Shown: piece by piece, positions 23,855 through 36,175 of the stretch
How positions within the stretch are numbered: the first letter of the stretch is position 1
Layout: each line of letters starts with the position of its first letter
Source of the DNA: Marsupella aquatica
Taxonomy: Eukaryota; Marchantiophyta
Length of the DNA: 64,000 nt
Reading direction: 5' to 3'
NCBI GenBank assembly: GCA_973895155.1
Contig: OZ316892.1
Coordinates: forward strand, 9,920,001-9,984,000
Notes under the pieces: generated by a model
The model's database searches: none
Told to the model about the DNA's origin: nothing
The model's input: the letters and a program-made list of their open reading frames with translations, nothing else
Position numbers and translations under genes: made by a program

Positions 23855-25900
23855 ACAACGTTTGTTTGAAGTCCTTAGATTCTGCCTCTAGTACCTTTCA
23901 TCCATCTCAAGGACAGGCTCGGAAATTGGAATTCTACCCTTTTGACTACCAAGAAAACCCTAAATTCGAACAATTCAGTATTTCATACACCAGAGCATTG
24001 AACCACAAACGCTAAACCCTTTCCATGAGCACAAAGGATTATGACTGATTATGGCCCTCTTCTGAAAAAATGTGACGTATTGCCTTTTGAAACCTGCTTT
24101 AGTCGAGGTAATGTCTTTTGCGCTTTGATGTTGTGACCTATCACATATTTCACCATCTTAGATGAATATAACGCTCAAATATCGTAACAATGTCTGGTCT
24201 CGTGAGACACCCTCATCCTATTTCCTCTATCTAGATTGGCATGGATAGATTTTGTCCAGATTCGAGTTTCTTTAGTTTCTGGCTCCAGTCCTCAAGTCTA
24301 AGGTCACTTGACCTGGAAAGGACGTACATTACAGGGTTTGTAGAAGCGGAATATGGTCTCCAATGAATTATACTTGAGCTGGTTCAACACCGATCTTCAA
24401 TGAAATCGAAACTGCGTGTAATGACATTATCCTCATAATTCTAACAAGGACCTTTGTGCCTAATCAACAACCTCTTGGTCCTTTATTTCAGACTGCAATA
24501 TGCCACGAGGAGATACAATTGGAAGGTTTACAGGTTTAACAAACGACGAGTTTCCACTCCATAAGTTCTTAGCCACAATCTCATAAGCTTTTCTTGTGGG
24601 ATGATAATAATCCCAGAAAAGGATGATAATAATCCCAGAAAACATGCTTCTCCACGTCATCACACAAGTTTGTTGGCGGGTTTGTGACGAGGTCTGCCGG
24701 CGATTTACTGCTCCATTCTAAACTCCTGAACCACAGCAAGCTGTTGAACTAGCAGTAAATCCTGTAACAAGTTCAGAAGTTCAGTCACCTAATTTTTCAT
24801 AAGATTTAGCTCCAACCGGCAATTGAGACACTCAATTAAATGCCTCAAACTAACTTGGTTTAGACCAGCTCAATATTTGAAACAGTATTTCACTTCCTCT
24901 AAGCTCTTATTACCAAAATCTGGATAAGTTGTGCGGCTAACTACAGGTAAACTCATAGATGTCTCGAGAATTGTGGATACAAAGGTAAATTCAGTGAAAG
25001 TACTCACCATATTTTTGTCCATTGCTTATAAAATCCCGAAGTTGGCTGTAAGGTGTTCCCACAATAGCTTTTATATCTAAAATCTCTCCCCCAAGCTATA
25101 AACAAATTGCTCCACCAGTTGCAGCATTATATGCTTGACAAAGAGTATTCCAAGATTCCACACATTGTCCGCTAGTGATTCCTGCAGCTACCAATACCCC
25201 GGAAGACAGCCGACGGGGGCAGTACCTAAAAACATGACCGTCCGAGCTTCAGCTTCATAAAGAACCTATAGTTGAGAAACGGTTCAGAGATTTCGGGTAA
25301 CGCTTTCTAGTCATCTATAAATCGAATCCAATCGTCCTGGTAAGCAGATCTGGATTCGACATCGAGCGAATCAATGTCGTCCAACACAAGTAAAATTCTC
25401 AATCAGCATTTGGACGTCTTGGATCTGGTACTGCTACTATCTGAATGACTGTTCCATGGGTGACAAACCAAAAAGGGAAGATTCTAATTCCAAGGACTTC
25501 GAGGGATCAAGCAGCAGATGTCCATATATCCCGACAATAACAAGTAGTAGGAAAAACGAGTAGCAGAGAGAGAGTGTGTGCAACAGGCTTGAGTTCATAA
25601 ACAACGGATGCTAACTCGAACATCAAATTCGAAGAGTGAGTCTCTCCTGCAACGATCGCAATTTTACAGCGCCACATTTGCTCAATGAAATTGGCTGAAA
25701 GTTTGTGCGGGGATCCAGGAGGCATGTACAAAGGCAGGGTTAGAGTTTGAGCCAAAATGGAGCTCGATATGGGCCGGGAGCTAGAATTCAGGAGGCTTTG
25801 GTAATTTTACAGAGACAAATGTTTTACAAAGGAATTGGCTTCGACGATTTTACGAGGAAAAGTGGCCTCAAATGTTTACAAAGAGAAAGTTCAGTCCTCG
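23855..25900 (-). repeat. Segmental duplication unit 1 (GDSL locus)
   Basis: From the word GTTTGAAGTCCTTAGATTCT (about 23,861) this block runs parallel to units 2 and 3. It has the shared 3' flank, GDSL exon 5-like and exon 4-like sequence and intron 3. After a deletion it continues with sequence like the 5' flank of unit 3: the word TGTTTACAAAGAGAAAG occurs at about 25,870 and again at about 44,838. Confidence 0.8.
24470..25535 (-). pseudogene. GDSL esterase/lipase pseudogene, exons 1-3 missing
   Basis: Read on the minus strand, about 25,266-25,010 matches exon 4 and about 24,776-24,515 matches exon 5 of the two intact GDSL genes. Intron 3 sequence extends up to about 25,535. Exons 1-3, with the catalytic serine block, are absent. 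Exon 5 carries a 22-bp direct duplication (24,599-24,642, unit beginning GGATGATAATAATCCC) and a 7-8 bp deletion near 24,700, which destroy the frame. The region of the catalytic histidine (YYHPTRKAYE) is still legible. It is a decayed duplicate, not a partial sequence at a contig edge. Confidence 0.9.
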
Positions 25901-25981
25901 TTTCATGAGTGAACAGGATTAGGACTTGAGGTTGTTAACCCCATCACTTATTATAAATCAGATATATCATAAGGTATTTGG

Positions 25982-26132
25982 TTGATGGACCCCCAACCCA
26001 GACTTTTCTTCCCAACTAATTAACCCCTTGAGATTTTGGGTAAGTTGATTAAAGGTCTATTAGGGTCAATCAATGGTCTGAATCACTAAGGGGTCCCATC
26101 AAGTCACACTTTTCATTTTGGGGGTCCATCAA
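25982..26132. mobile_element. 151-bp MITE-like element with perfect 15-bp terminal inverted repeats
   Basis: TTGATGGACCCCCAA at 25,982-25,996 is the exact reverse complement of TTGGGGGTCCATCAA at 26,118-26,132. The interior is non-coding. The end words recur at 905-1,040 and about 38,158-38,271. No clear target-site duplication is visible, so the superfamily is not assigned. Confidence 0.65.
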
Positions 26133-26657
26133 GCATATGATTGAGTGTCAGCTTTTTTCTCTTGATGTACTTGCCGAGTCGGAGACTTCAACTTGGCTGA
26201 CCTTGCCGAGCCACTTCTATTTCTACTTGACTGACCTTGGTGACTTGCTTTTACTCAGCAGCCTTAGTGAAACTAAAAGGGACTCAACTCAGCAGTCTAT
26301 TAGGGTGAGCTGAGTTGATTCATTTTGGTGGCCTCATTGAGCAGCCAGGAAAGTTCCACATGGAAACTACTACTAGGAGTGACAATCTTACTAATAAATC
26401 ACAATCAGAAGCTAGAGTTGGGGGTCTAGGCTTCTAGAGTGAAGCCTCTCAACAGTGCCTCCAGGAACCCACCAAAATGTACCTGGATAGGAAGAAGGAT
26501 GAGTAGATATCTTTATCCCATGATGTCATGCATGGTGATTTTTGTCATCATTTCTATTATTATTCAAAAAATGGGCAGTCAGACTAGTAACTGATAGTGG
26601 CAAATGATAAGATATGGGGCTGCCACACTAGATTGTCACCTATCACGGGTAACCAGA

Positions 26658-26940
26658 CTAGCATTACCCATGCATTGCACAAAAGATTTCATTGCATAAA
26701 AGAAGTCGTCGCATACAAGATATTGTTAATTAATGTCATGGAGAAAAAGATTTTACATGACAAAAGTTGTTCGGCAAAAGAGATACTTGTGGAAATAAAT
26801 ACCATTGATCACAAAAGAGATTGCTGTGTTTAGGATTTCATAGCCTTAAAAATATAAGATAGCCTTAAAAATATAAGATGTAGTTGAGCAAAGATATCAT
26901 GAAAGAAAAGACATTGTTATCTAAAAGAAATTGTTGCCTA
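26658..26940 (-). mobile_element. Helitron-like 3' end, minus strand
   Basis: On the minus strand a short hairpin word (TGTGCAATGCA) is followed about 9 bases later by CTAG (complement of 26,658-26,661) and then T. This is the hairpin-CTRR-T layout of a Helitron 3' end. The sequence inside the element repeats words of the form CATTG..CA.AAAAGA. The end is nearly the same as that at 48,834-48,858. The 5' end was not found; 26,940 is only where the repeated words stop. Confidence 0.5.
26841..26880. repeat. 20-bp direct tandem repeat
   Basis: The 20-base word beginning TAGCCTTAAAAATATAAGA is present twice in succession. Confidence 0.9.
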
Positions 26941-27257
26941 AAAGACTGAGGTCAAGGGCAAGCACTCAAATATAGGCTAATAAGAATCTATATTTGGTTT
27001 TCAAGAAGAAAATGTGGAAGATTCGCCAGCTCGTCTGTCAAAAACGAGTTCAGTTTGTGGCAAACAGGATACTCAGGATAGACATGGATGGACCACTTTT
27101 GGGGCTGTGTAATTGGTGCAAAGTAGCCTAAGGGGTAAGAGGATCTAGGAGAAAAAATGCTCGATAATACTCCCCCCTCCATATTCTCCTCCTTCCCTTT
27201 ATCCTTTTTCCAGCTGTTTTGGTCTCCTCCTTGCTTAGGTTCCTTCCACAAAATCTT

Positions 27258-27404
27258 TGGCACTGCAAATTTGTAAAACAAACTCTGCACAAAAAAGGGT
27301 GGGACCTTGTATTATAGGTGTTAAACCACACCTGCCCCGGCACTGCAAATTTGTAAAACAAACTCTGCACAAAAAAAGGTGGGACCTTGTATTATAGGTG
27401 TTAA
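27258..27404. repeat. Tandem duplication, about 80-bp period
   Basis: Two copies of a segment starting GGCACTGCAAATTTGTAAAA and ending TTATAGGTGTTAA occur at about 27,258-27,323 and 27,338-27,404. They differ by one base in an A-run. The repeat abuts the left border of segmental duplication unit 2. Confidence 0.88.
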
Positions 27405-27786
27405 TAGGCCTTGTGATACATCCTCAACCTATCTTGTCCATCAAGATTGATATGGAAAGATAACTTCCAGGTTCGGATTTCTTTAGTTTGTGGCTCCAGC
27501 CCGTAAGTCCACGATCACTTGACCTTAAAGGTATATGCATCACACGGTTTGTACAAAAAGAAAATAGTCTCTAATGAAATACACTTGAGCTGGTTCAACA
27601 CCAATCTTTCATGAACTCGAAACTCCGTGTAATGACATTCTTCTCGTGAGTCTAACAAGGACCCTTGTGCCTCATCAATAACCTATTGGAACTGTCATCA
27701 AGCCAGCCACGAGGAGATCCAATTTGGAACCTGGAGTTCTTGCTAGGCCTGGCTGCTAGAGAGTGAATATTCAGATCTCTCTTTGT

Positions 27787-30225
27787 TCAAGATGAGACCA
27801 GAGTTTTAAGGTTTACAGGTTTAACAAACGACGAGTTTCCACTCCAGAGGGCTTTAGCGAGAATCTCATAAGCTTTGTCTGTGGGATGATAGAAATCCCA
27901 GAAAAGATGCTTCTCAACATCATCACACAAGTTTGTTGGCGGGTTTGTGATAAGATCTGCCGGCCGCCCACATTGCACTGCTGCATTGTAAACTCCTGAA
28001 CCGCAGCAAGCTGTCAAACCAGCAGTAAATCCTGTAACAAGTCCACAAGGAATGTTCAGTCACCAAATTTTCCATCTGAATTAGCTCCAACCCCACAAAT
28101 GAGACCCTACATTCCACCTCAGTATTGGGAAGCGTAATTCACTTCCTCTCAGCTCTTGTACCAAAATCTGGATGAGGTGTTCGGCTAAATACAGGTAGAC
28201 TCATCTCGATGGAAATTCGAGAAAGGTGAATTTCGGTGAACGTGCTCACCATATTTTTCTCCGTTGATTATAAAATCCTGAGCTTGGTTGTAAGGTGTTC
28301 CCACGATAGCTTTGATATCTGGGAAGCTCTCATCTAAGCTATCAACAAATTGCTCCAGTGCAGCATTATATGCTTGACCAAGATCAGTCCAAGATTCTAC
28401 ACATTGTCCATTTGTGATTCCTGCAGCCGCCAATACGCCTGGAACACAGCCGAGGACTCCCGTACCTAAAAACATGACCTTCCGAGCTCCAGCTCCGTAA
28501 AGAACCTGCAATTGAAAAACCGTTAGGAGTTTTAGGGTAGCCCTCGCTACTCATCCACACTTCAAGTGCAATCGTCCTGGTAAGTAGATCATGATTCGAG
28601 ATCGAGGGAATAAATGTCGTCCAACATAAGTGCAATTCTCAATCAGTATTTGGACGTTTTGGATCCAGATTACTGCTCATAAGAAACTTGTGACTATCTT
28701 TAATGACCGTTCAATTGGCGACAAACCAAAAAAGGTAAATTCTAATTCCAAGGACTTCAAGGGATCAAACATCAGATGTCTATCCCGGAAATGAGTCCTA
28801 CCTCAACAGAAGCCTTCAATATCACCATTAAACCGTCAATGAACAACTGCTGTGGGACTGATGGATTAAAAATATATTCGAAAAGATCATTGGATCCAAT
28901 ATTGATGAGAAATAGTGATTTCGAAAAGAGCTCCTTTGCTGCTTCTTTGCTTTTAAACGTCTCCTCGATCTGGATTTTCGTCTGACCGAACTGGAGGATC
29001 TGATCAGGAAAGGGTACCACCTTCTGAAAGAAAGAAATTACCTCATCCTTAGAAATTCAACTCTTGCCATTTCGATTTAACAGAAGACCGGAAACATTCT
29101 TTGATGGTCAATGCCAGCTTGCACAAACATCTAGAGTACTTTGGAATCCAGGCAGATATGAATGACCTACACTTTCTGCATTGGTGGTGCTAAGGAGGCC
29201 GCTGCCCGCAGAAGCGTAGTTCACTCCCGTGATGACACTCCATTTACCCTTCCCTTTTAGATAGGGCTCGATGAGATCCAGCCCGATGTACGTCGCTGGA
29301 AAGGGAGAATAGCCACCCATCAGTAACAGAGAACCGTGCTTTGAGGCGCCAATCCAGTAGGAACAGCTAACAAAACGAGGTGGGTCAACCAGCTTTACGT
29401 TGGCGACACACAAATGGATGTAAGTGGTAAGGTCAGAGACATTTCGCAAGCAGTCAGTCATTACTAATCATATCCTACTAATAACCTGTCATTTCTACAG
29501 CAACATGACAATCAAAATGCACATCTTGGACAACATTGCAAGCCAATGCATCCGTTTCGTCTGAAGCGGGTTAGAAATCCTCAGGCAGTCCATTTCACTT
29601 TCAAGTTTTCAAAAAGTTAGCTGATCTGGCTTGGTAGTCTCAGTAGTTTGCTGATACAGTTACTGGACGTCTATTCCTCCTGACATCTCTCCGTCCAATT
29701 CTAGTCCCAGTGCCCATTTGGGGGCATTCAGCGCAACTTGACGACCTTACCAAGACTCACTTTTCATGGACAATTTTCTTGACAAGAATAGCTCTTAGCT
29801 CCTTTGCTATTGCCCTCAATTGGATGTTTAGTTTCAACCCTTCAAATCAAAACAACTTGAATCCCGACCATCATGTTACTTCATATGAACTCTCCTCCAG
29901 ACGAATTCTGCAACTCCCGGTGCACATACATACCAAAGAAATCGGCGTAAGTCCGTCCGTTAGTGAAGCGTCCGGTGGCCTTGCCAAAGTACTCCGTGCC
30001 ATAAGGCTTGAAGTTGGCTTGCAGCAAGCTGGGAAAGAAGTTATTCGTGCCAGCATCGAGAACCGAATCACCAAACACAAACATTGCCGGTACCGCTGGA
30101 CCCCGACCTGGATGGTGTTCCACCATATCTTCGATGATCCATTCCCTACCATGCTCTGTGCCCGAGCTGAAGGTGACTAGCAGCAGCAGAAGTGACAGCT
30201 GCAGGAGATGCTTAACCATCCCCAT
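27787..30225 (-). CDS. GDSL esterase/lipase (SGNH hydrolase), copy 2
   Basis: Hydrolyses ester bonds of lipids, cutin precursors or acyl esters; the exact substrate is unknown. Five exons, 30225-29934, 29295-29171, 29023-28802, 28505-28250 and 28031-27787, join in phase to 1,140 nt (379 residues), the usual size for plant GDSL lipases. Residues 1-23 form a signal peptide (MGMVKHLLQLSLLLLLV), so it is secreted. Block I is FVFGDSVLDAGTNNF with nucleophile Ser about 54. The conserved Gly region is GVNYASAGSGL. Block III is NIGSND (Asn about 184). Block V is DFYHP with Asp about 344 and His about 347. All four SGNH residues are present and the frame is open, so it should be active. It sits between a pseudogene copy and an intact paralogue in the same orientation. 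Confidence 0.95.
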
Positions 30226-30638
30226 CCCGGAGGGGTTATAGTCCCGCTCTCAGCCTAATCTCACTTCTCACCCACTAAGATGTGCCTCCAAATCCGAGTG
30301 ATTGACCCTCCTGTTATGTCTGCTCCCGTCTATGGAAACACGGTTTCAGCTCAGCTCAGCTCAGCCACCTTATCTTATCTTTTCTGCCCGAGTGATCACC
30401 CACAGAAGTGTGAAAACAAATTCCAATCCTAGCGAGTGAATTCTCAAAGCTTCATGCTGTGAACTGCCTTCATGAACATATATACAAGCTTCTCAAAACG
30501 TCCTCCCTCGACTCACATGTGACATGCGCGCACTTATCAACTCGAGCTGATCTCGAGCTGATGTCTCTCTGGGCTCTTCGATTGGTCAGTCAAATTGCCT
30601 TTGGAAGCAGTCCTGTGCTTGCACGATCTTTCCTCCAT

Positions 30639-30640
<2 letters not shown>

Positions 30641-30671
<31 letters not shown>
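30641..30671. repeat. (CT)n microsatellite in GDSL 5' flank
   Basis: About fifteen CT units lie 420 bp upstream of the copy 2 start codon. The matching place in copy 3 (about 44,620-44,630) has only ACTCTCTCTGTT, so the array grew after the duplication. Confidence 0.95.
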
Positions 30672-30674
<3 letters not shown>

Positions 30675-30790
30675 CAGTCCTCCTTGGCACTGTTTTGCCA
30701 GGACTTTGAGAGCCCACAGTTGCCAGGGGGAATCGAGATTCGCGACCCTGGCTGCCACTCTGTTTGACCACGTGATTCAATGAACTACAG

Positions 30791-33700
30791 ACTGTAGCCA
30801 GAAGAGGCTGATGACAATGCGGGAACGATTTTGGCCCAAACAAACATATTATTACCAGGCCCGTGACCAAATACGTTTGTCACAAAAGCTGTTGCAAATG
30901 CCCTCTTTACTATTGTATACTGTATTAATAGTATGGGCAAAATAGCAGTCATAGTGTTGTTGCATTCTTGGAGTCATTGTGGCAACATCTGATTAATGCA
31001 ACCATGCTGTCATTGCGACCATGTTTGTGGGAGTGCAGTTTAGTGTGCGGTATGGAATTTGCAAAATTTTGTTTTGTGTCAGTTAGGGCGGACATCAGGT
31101 GGGTGGATCCGGTCTCTTTCTTTAGAACAAGGTTCTAAGGCTTTCCTTTGCTGGGGTTGAGCCTACCATAAGCATGAGTGGCAAGTGGCTATTGGCGAGC
31201 CTTAATACACCACCACCCCCCTTTGGCACCCCTCAGGCCCCCTCCCCATTTGCTCAATCGACTTCTTCCCTGGGAAAACATTTGAATCAGCATTCAGTGC
31301 CTTCTGGCGTGTCAAAAGGATGGGGCAAAAAATGCAAGTTTTCCTGCGTTTTTGTGAGTAAAAAACAAGAGTCAGAAACACTCATGCTTTTGTGAGGAGA
31401 GTGTTGAGAAAAAATGGCATGTTTTCGCTCCTCCTGGGCCTGCGATGGTGCCCTACAACGGGGAAGGGGGGCCCAGGGGGTTGCAGCGCCGGGTATATAG
31501 CAACTCCCCACATGGCAGCAGGAACCCGGTGATGAGTTAATACTAACCTGTATATAAAATGGGGGCGGGTTGATAAATAATTCTGTTTGGGGGGCACGTT
31601 AGTAAGTAATCGGGAAGTTTGAAGAATAGGTTACTTAGTAAAAGTTGTTAATATCCTATAACCTTCATCTCTAGCTTTGCAATGGGTCCACTAGTGTTAG
31701 GAGACCACCCAGGTGTGTCACGTACACTGCAAATGTGGGAATGCTCAACTCGTGATTGTGGGTCCTTAAGGCATAGCCAAAGTAATGTCTTTCAAGGTCA
31801 CCTCTCCTTAGGGTGACTTGGGCTTTGAAGCCAATCAACCCCACTTCTTACCCACTTGGATTGCTAACCTCGAGTTTTTTTGTAAGTCATGGGTTCACTA
31901 CTCCGTGAGCAAATTGCAGCTAGTGGATCATCAACATTATCGAACTCAGGTTATTGATGGCCAGGTGAGGGTGTTCCCTCATATGTACTTGTGGGGACCT
32001 ACCCCGGGGTACGTCTTCACTTCTTTTCTTCCCACCCCTCACGCACAAATGGGTTTTTTTATTGGGTTTAGTGGAAGATTCTTGAATTTTAGTGGAAGAA
32101 AGTAGGGGTGTTTCAATCCAAATTTCAAAATTAGAAGAATTGTAGATTTTATTTTTTTTAACCAAAATCCAATAATATTCCCAGAATATTTCATGAAGTT
32201 AGGGGTAGGAAAATACAACGCGATGTATATTTAGAGTATTTATTTCTCAAAAACATCATGTGATGCATGGGACAATTTTTGGTTTGTTTAATGACTAATT
32301 CTTGGTAACAGGCGGGTAACAGGAGAGAACAATAAAAAGATTTCTTTATACCAACAAAACATTATTCATGCTAACAACATTTTTTGCTGTTTGCTATCAC
32401 TGTGGTTATATTTACCCAGTTTGAGGGATGGTTTGGGGCCAAAAGTTATCCCAAAAGCGGGCCCAAAAGTTATGCCCTTCTTAAGTCTAGTGAGTACCCA
32501 ATCACCATTACTCAACCCGCGAACTGGTGTATGAGGCTCATTCTCCCACCTATCCTCCTTTGGTACCCCTCCGCCAACTGCCTCTGAGAGAATTGGTAAC
32601 CCCCCCCCGACCCATGGCCTTCGACAAGAAATGAGCTTGTGCTTGCTCTAGGACATTAATGTACAGACGGCGAAGAGAAGCTTGAGAGCCGGCGCCGTGC
32701 AAGTGCAACAGGCAGAGGAGCGGCAGGTGCCATCAATTTCCTTGGTGGACTATGAACTGAAAATCCGGAGCTTGCACTCGACTTGGTGGTGGGCAGACTG
32801 GCCCACTGTTGCAGAATGCTCCTTGGGGATTCCTCCTCGTAATATTTGTACTTTGAATTCTCGCTGTTATCGTAAAGGTCAGCATCGCTCCTGTTGCAAT
32901 GATCCCCAACCCCCTAAGCACTTCAGGGCTTTTGTGTAAGGCCAGCCTATGCTTCCCATCCCCTGAGGATGAACGCACGTTGGTCAATTGCTGAATCGGT
33001 GATACACCCCTTGCATTAGGACTGGACGTCAACCTCCTTGGTGTGTGCCATGGTGCCTTCATTTTTGCCCTCGTAGTCGACTGTGGACTGCCTTGAAACT
33101 GGTATTGTCGATGGGGGGAAATTTTATCGTGTTTACCCACTTTGTGAATCCTTGACCAAGGTGTCCTGCCTCAACCTCTTTGGTGATGAGGGTCATGGCG
33201 GCAGGATCCAAGGAGACGAGTTTCTCCTTCACGTAGGCAACCTCTGGAGCAGCTGCATGAATGAATGGGACCGATGTCAAATGAGAGTCAGCTGAAATCG
33301 ATTGATACATGTCTGACACGCAATTGAGAGAAATGTTTAATCAGATCCAGACCACGGGAACAATCACAAATGTTCTCCGAGAACGGATCCATGAGAAATG
33401 TAATCCTCGTAGAAAATTAATTACATGACCTCTGAGACTGTGGAATTGGTACAAGGGGAACTTTAACTCTCTCGGATGACCATGTCAGTCTGATCAAGTA
33501 AAGAAGAACCACAAAACCATTGAGCTTTGTTCCTATTTTCGTTGAAATTGAATATTGATACTCTCGTCTCCGGTTGAGGTTGGAAATGAGCAAAGACAGA
33601 GGCACAGACAGAATCTATGGGTTCAGCTGACAACTTACCAGAGCCAAGCTTAATGAGAAAAATTGCACCCACCGCATCTGACTGGTAAGGGGCAATCAAC

Positions 33701-35850
33701 CTGCTCCACGCTGCTGACTGGTAAGGGGCAATTTTGGACACAATCAGTGGGGCATAGTCGTGGAACTTGAGTACCTTAACACTTAGCTACGGCGTCGCTA
33801 ACTCCGACGCCGAGTTCCCTTATGGTCCAGGCCTGGATAGGCCATCCGGGGAGGACTTAGCATTGGGAGACTTGTGGGCAATGGGACGTGGCATTGGCGA
33901 AGGCAAGGCGCCAAGCTAGTGACACACACTAAGGACTTAGACTGATGAGAGCTGGTCGGGTCAAGGGGAAAAAGGGTCGGTTTCAAGGTCGACTCTAGAC
34001 GGACTTGGAGTTCTTAGGGCTTGAGTGAGAGCTCCTCTTGGGCCCAAGGCCAATGGAGTTGACCCCATAGGCAACGGATGCTTGGGGCGCGAGTTCGATT
34101 TGGGTTGGGCCAATCAGGGGGCCCAAGAGGTGATGAGATCTGAGGGCCTAGGCATGAGCACTGGGCCGGCCCAATCACAACGGGCTAAGGCACTTCGCTT
34201 GCGGACGCCTAACTAGAAAGTTATAGGCATTGTCAGTTGGTGCCGCGCCCAGACATGCGGGTTGGGGTCCAGGTAGGGGGCCAAAATTTGGGGACCAAAG
34301 TTGGTCCGGGGGTGGCAGGTCTCCAAAATCATATATGAGGGGAGTGGTGTCTCACTGGGGGCTAAGGGCGAGCCAAAGTCGCGAGCCGCGATGGTCACAA
34401 CACTAAGGGAAAATATCAAACGGAAATGACGATAACTTCCCAACGAGAAGTCCGTTGGGGAACTTCTTGGGTGCGTTGGAAAGATCTCAAGGAGGGCTAC
34501 GTCCTCTTGAGCTCAGCTGGGTCTGGGGGCACCATAAGTTCTTGGGGTTTGTGGGTGCTATCTTGCTCGCTTGCCAAATCCTCCCGAAACAGTAGCCAAG
34601 CCGCGTTCAGTCTCTCAAGGGAGCTTGCGTTGGGGAGGCAAGGCCAAGTAGGCGTGGAGGTTGAGTTCCAAGGGCACTTGACCCCTAGACCATTAGTGGG
34701 GTGAGAACTGGGAGTGAGTTGCTAAAGTCAAGACCATTCTGGTCCCGACATGTTGGGCAAGCTTTAGGACAAACTATGCTATTTGGGCCATGAGCATGTC
34801 CTGGGGGCAGGGCGGTCAGTCGGTGATGGATAGGTACGAGGGGAACCTGGGCTGCGCCCCAAGGAAGAAGCTATTCTAGACGAACAGTGGACGTCGGTTC
34901 TGGTTTCGGCTTATGGCATCGGGAGGACCTATCATTGACCTACTTACCAATTAATGTATGTTGAGCTTGAGTTAAGAGGGTAGACTTCTCGGCTAGACTT
35001 GGGGAGATCTAGATCTTGAAGGGTTACTTACCGAGATGCTTGGATGCTTGTGCAGACAGTGAAGACCGTTGAGTAGCGGTCGTGTTAGAGAGCAAGTGCG
35101 GCTTCGTATGGGAGGGGCCGTTGGTGGTGCAAGGGGCATCAGGTTGCTTGCTCGATGTATTCTGTGGAGGCATTCGGGCACCATGGGCACTTAGGCGTGA
35201 GTGTTGGGATTGGTGAGGGCGCTGGGTGGCTAGGTCCACCACTAGCATCCTTCAATGCCTTCCAGACACTGGGGGCAGAGGCGGGAAAATTAGCTCCAAT
35301 TGTGAAGGTCGGCATTGTCAGACAATGGAGTGGTCTCTTGCTTCAAAACTACAAATCCGACGAGATTGGATGAGATTTCCACAAACAGGGGCAAATTGCA
35401 GAGCAATTGATCAATGGAATGCGAGATTGAGCTGTGAATGATGTCTTGTTGCAATGCAAGGGGAGGCGGAGCTATTTATATGACCTCCTAGAAACATCCA
35501 AAGCTTGAAATTTTTGAAAAATTCTCAACCTGCATGCAGATCCCAACATTTTTTATCAGTGGATGTTGCCAGGTCTTCGTGTAAATCTGATGCTGCAGCT
35601 GACTTTGGTGGGGCCTGTGATCCGAATGGTCTTCTTCAGAGCAAGGGTATACTTGTGAAACGATGTTACAAAAAGTTAACTAAAGTTCCAAGCACTCATG
35701 GCACTTAAACTTTTAAGTTAAGTACTTGAAAAGCTGTCATCGCTAACTATTGCTCGTTGCAGTTTTTAACTATGACATTTAACTATGAGTGCAACTTGCG
35801 CCTGGTTTTCTTTTTAATTAGCAATATTAGTTAAAAGATAACTTTAGGTG
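30791..35850. other. Intergenic, repeat-derived, no gene recognised
   Basis: No protein family was recognised on either strand. 33,780-35,300 is noticeably GC-rich compared with its surroundings and has a word, TTGGTGCCGCGCCCAGAC, at about 34,236 that could be an LTR-element primer-binding site. No paired LTRs were found, so this is only noted. Short frames here lack conserved motifs. Confidence 0.5.
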
Positions 35851-35854
35851 GGAA

Positions 35855-36175
35855 CCCACCCTTAGTATATCACTTTTTGGTTCATATAAAAATGTAGACC
35901 CCTATTTGCCATACACTAGGGGGGTCACTATATGGAGGGCCATACATCACATCCAAAAGGTTTGGGTCATTAATTATGACCCCCACTAGCTTGGAAAGTG
36001 TGAAGTTGCCCAACTTGTTTTGTTTCTTAGTTAATATATAACTTTTTGGTTCAATCATGTAAAAATGTGGACCCTTGTTTGTTATACACTAGGGGGTCAC
36101 TATATGGAGGATACATCACTGACATGCAAAAGGTTTGGGTCACTCACTTTACATAAAGTTGTATAACACCAATTA
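35855..36175. repeat. Degenerate tandem duplication, about 165-bp period
   Basis: Two diverged units share ACTTTTTGGTTCA, TAAAAATGT.GACCC, ATACACTAGGGGG, TCACTATATGGAGG and AAAAGGTTTGGGTCA, in that order. The word CATATAAAAATGTAGACCCC also occurs at about 61,398, just below the open frame at 61,422-62,912, so these units are probably remnants of the same element family. Confidence 0.7.

Larger units (their letters stand above)
27405..30790 (-). repeat. Segmental duplication unit 2 (GDSL locus)
   Basis: The block includes the 3' flank (words near 27,440 such as CCATCAAGATTG), the complete GDSL gene, and a 5' flank with GCTCTTCGATTGG and TCCTGTGCTTGCAC. The flank is shared with unit 3 at 44,560-44,610. 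Introns are also conserved, so this was a DNA-level duplication and not retroposition. Confidence 0.85.

Noticed and set aside
34236-34253. Possible LTR-retrotransposon primer-binding site TTGGTGCCGCGCCCAGAC
   Set aside because: No paired LTRs, polypurine tract or gag/pol frame were found around it, so a single word is not enough.
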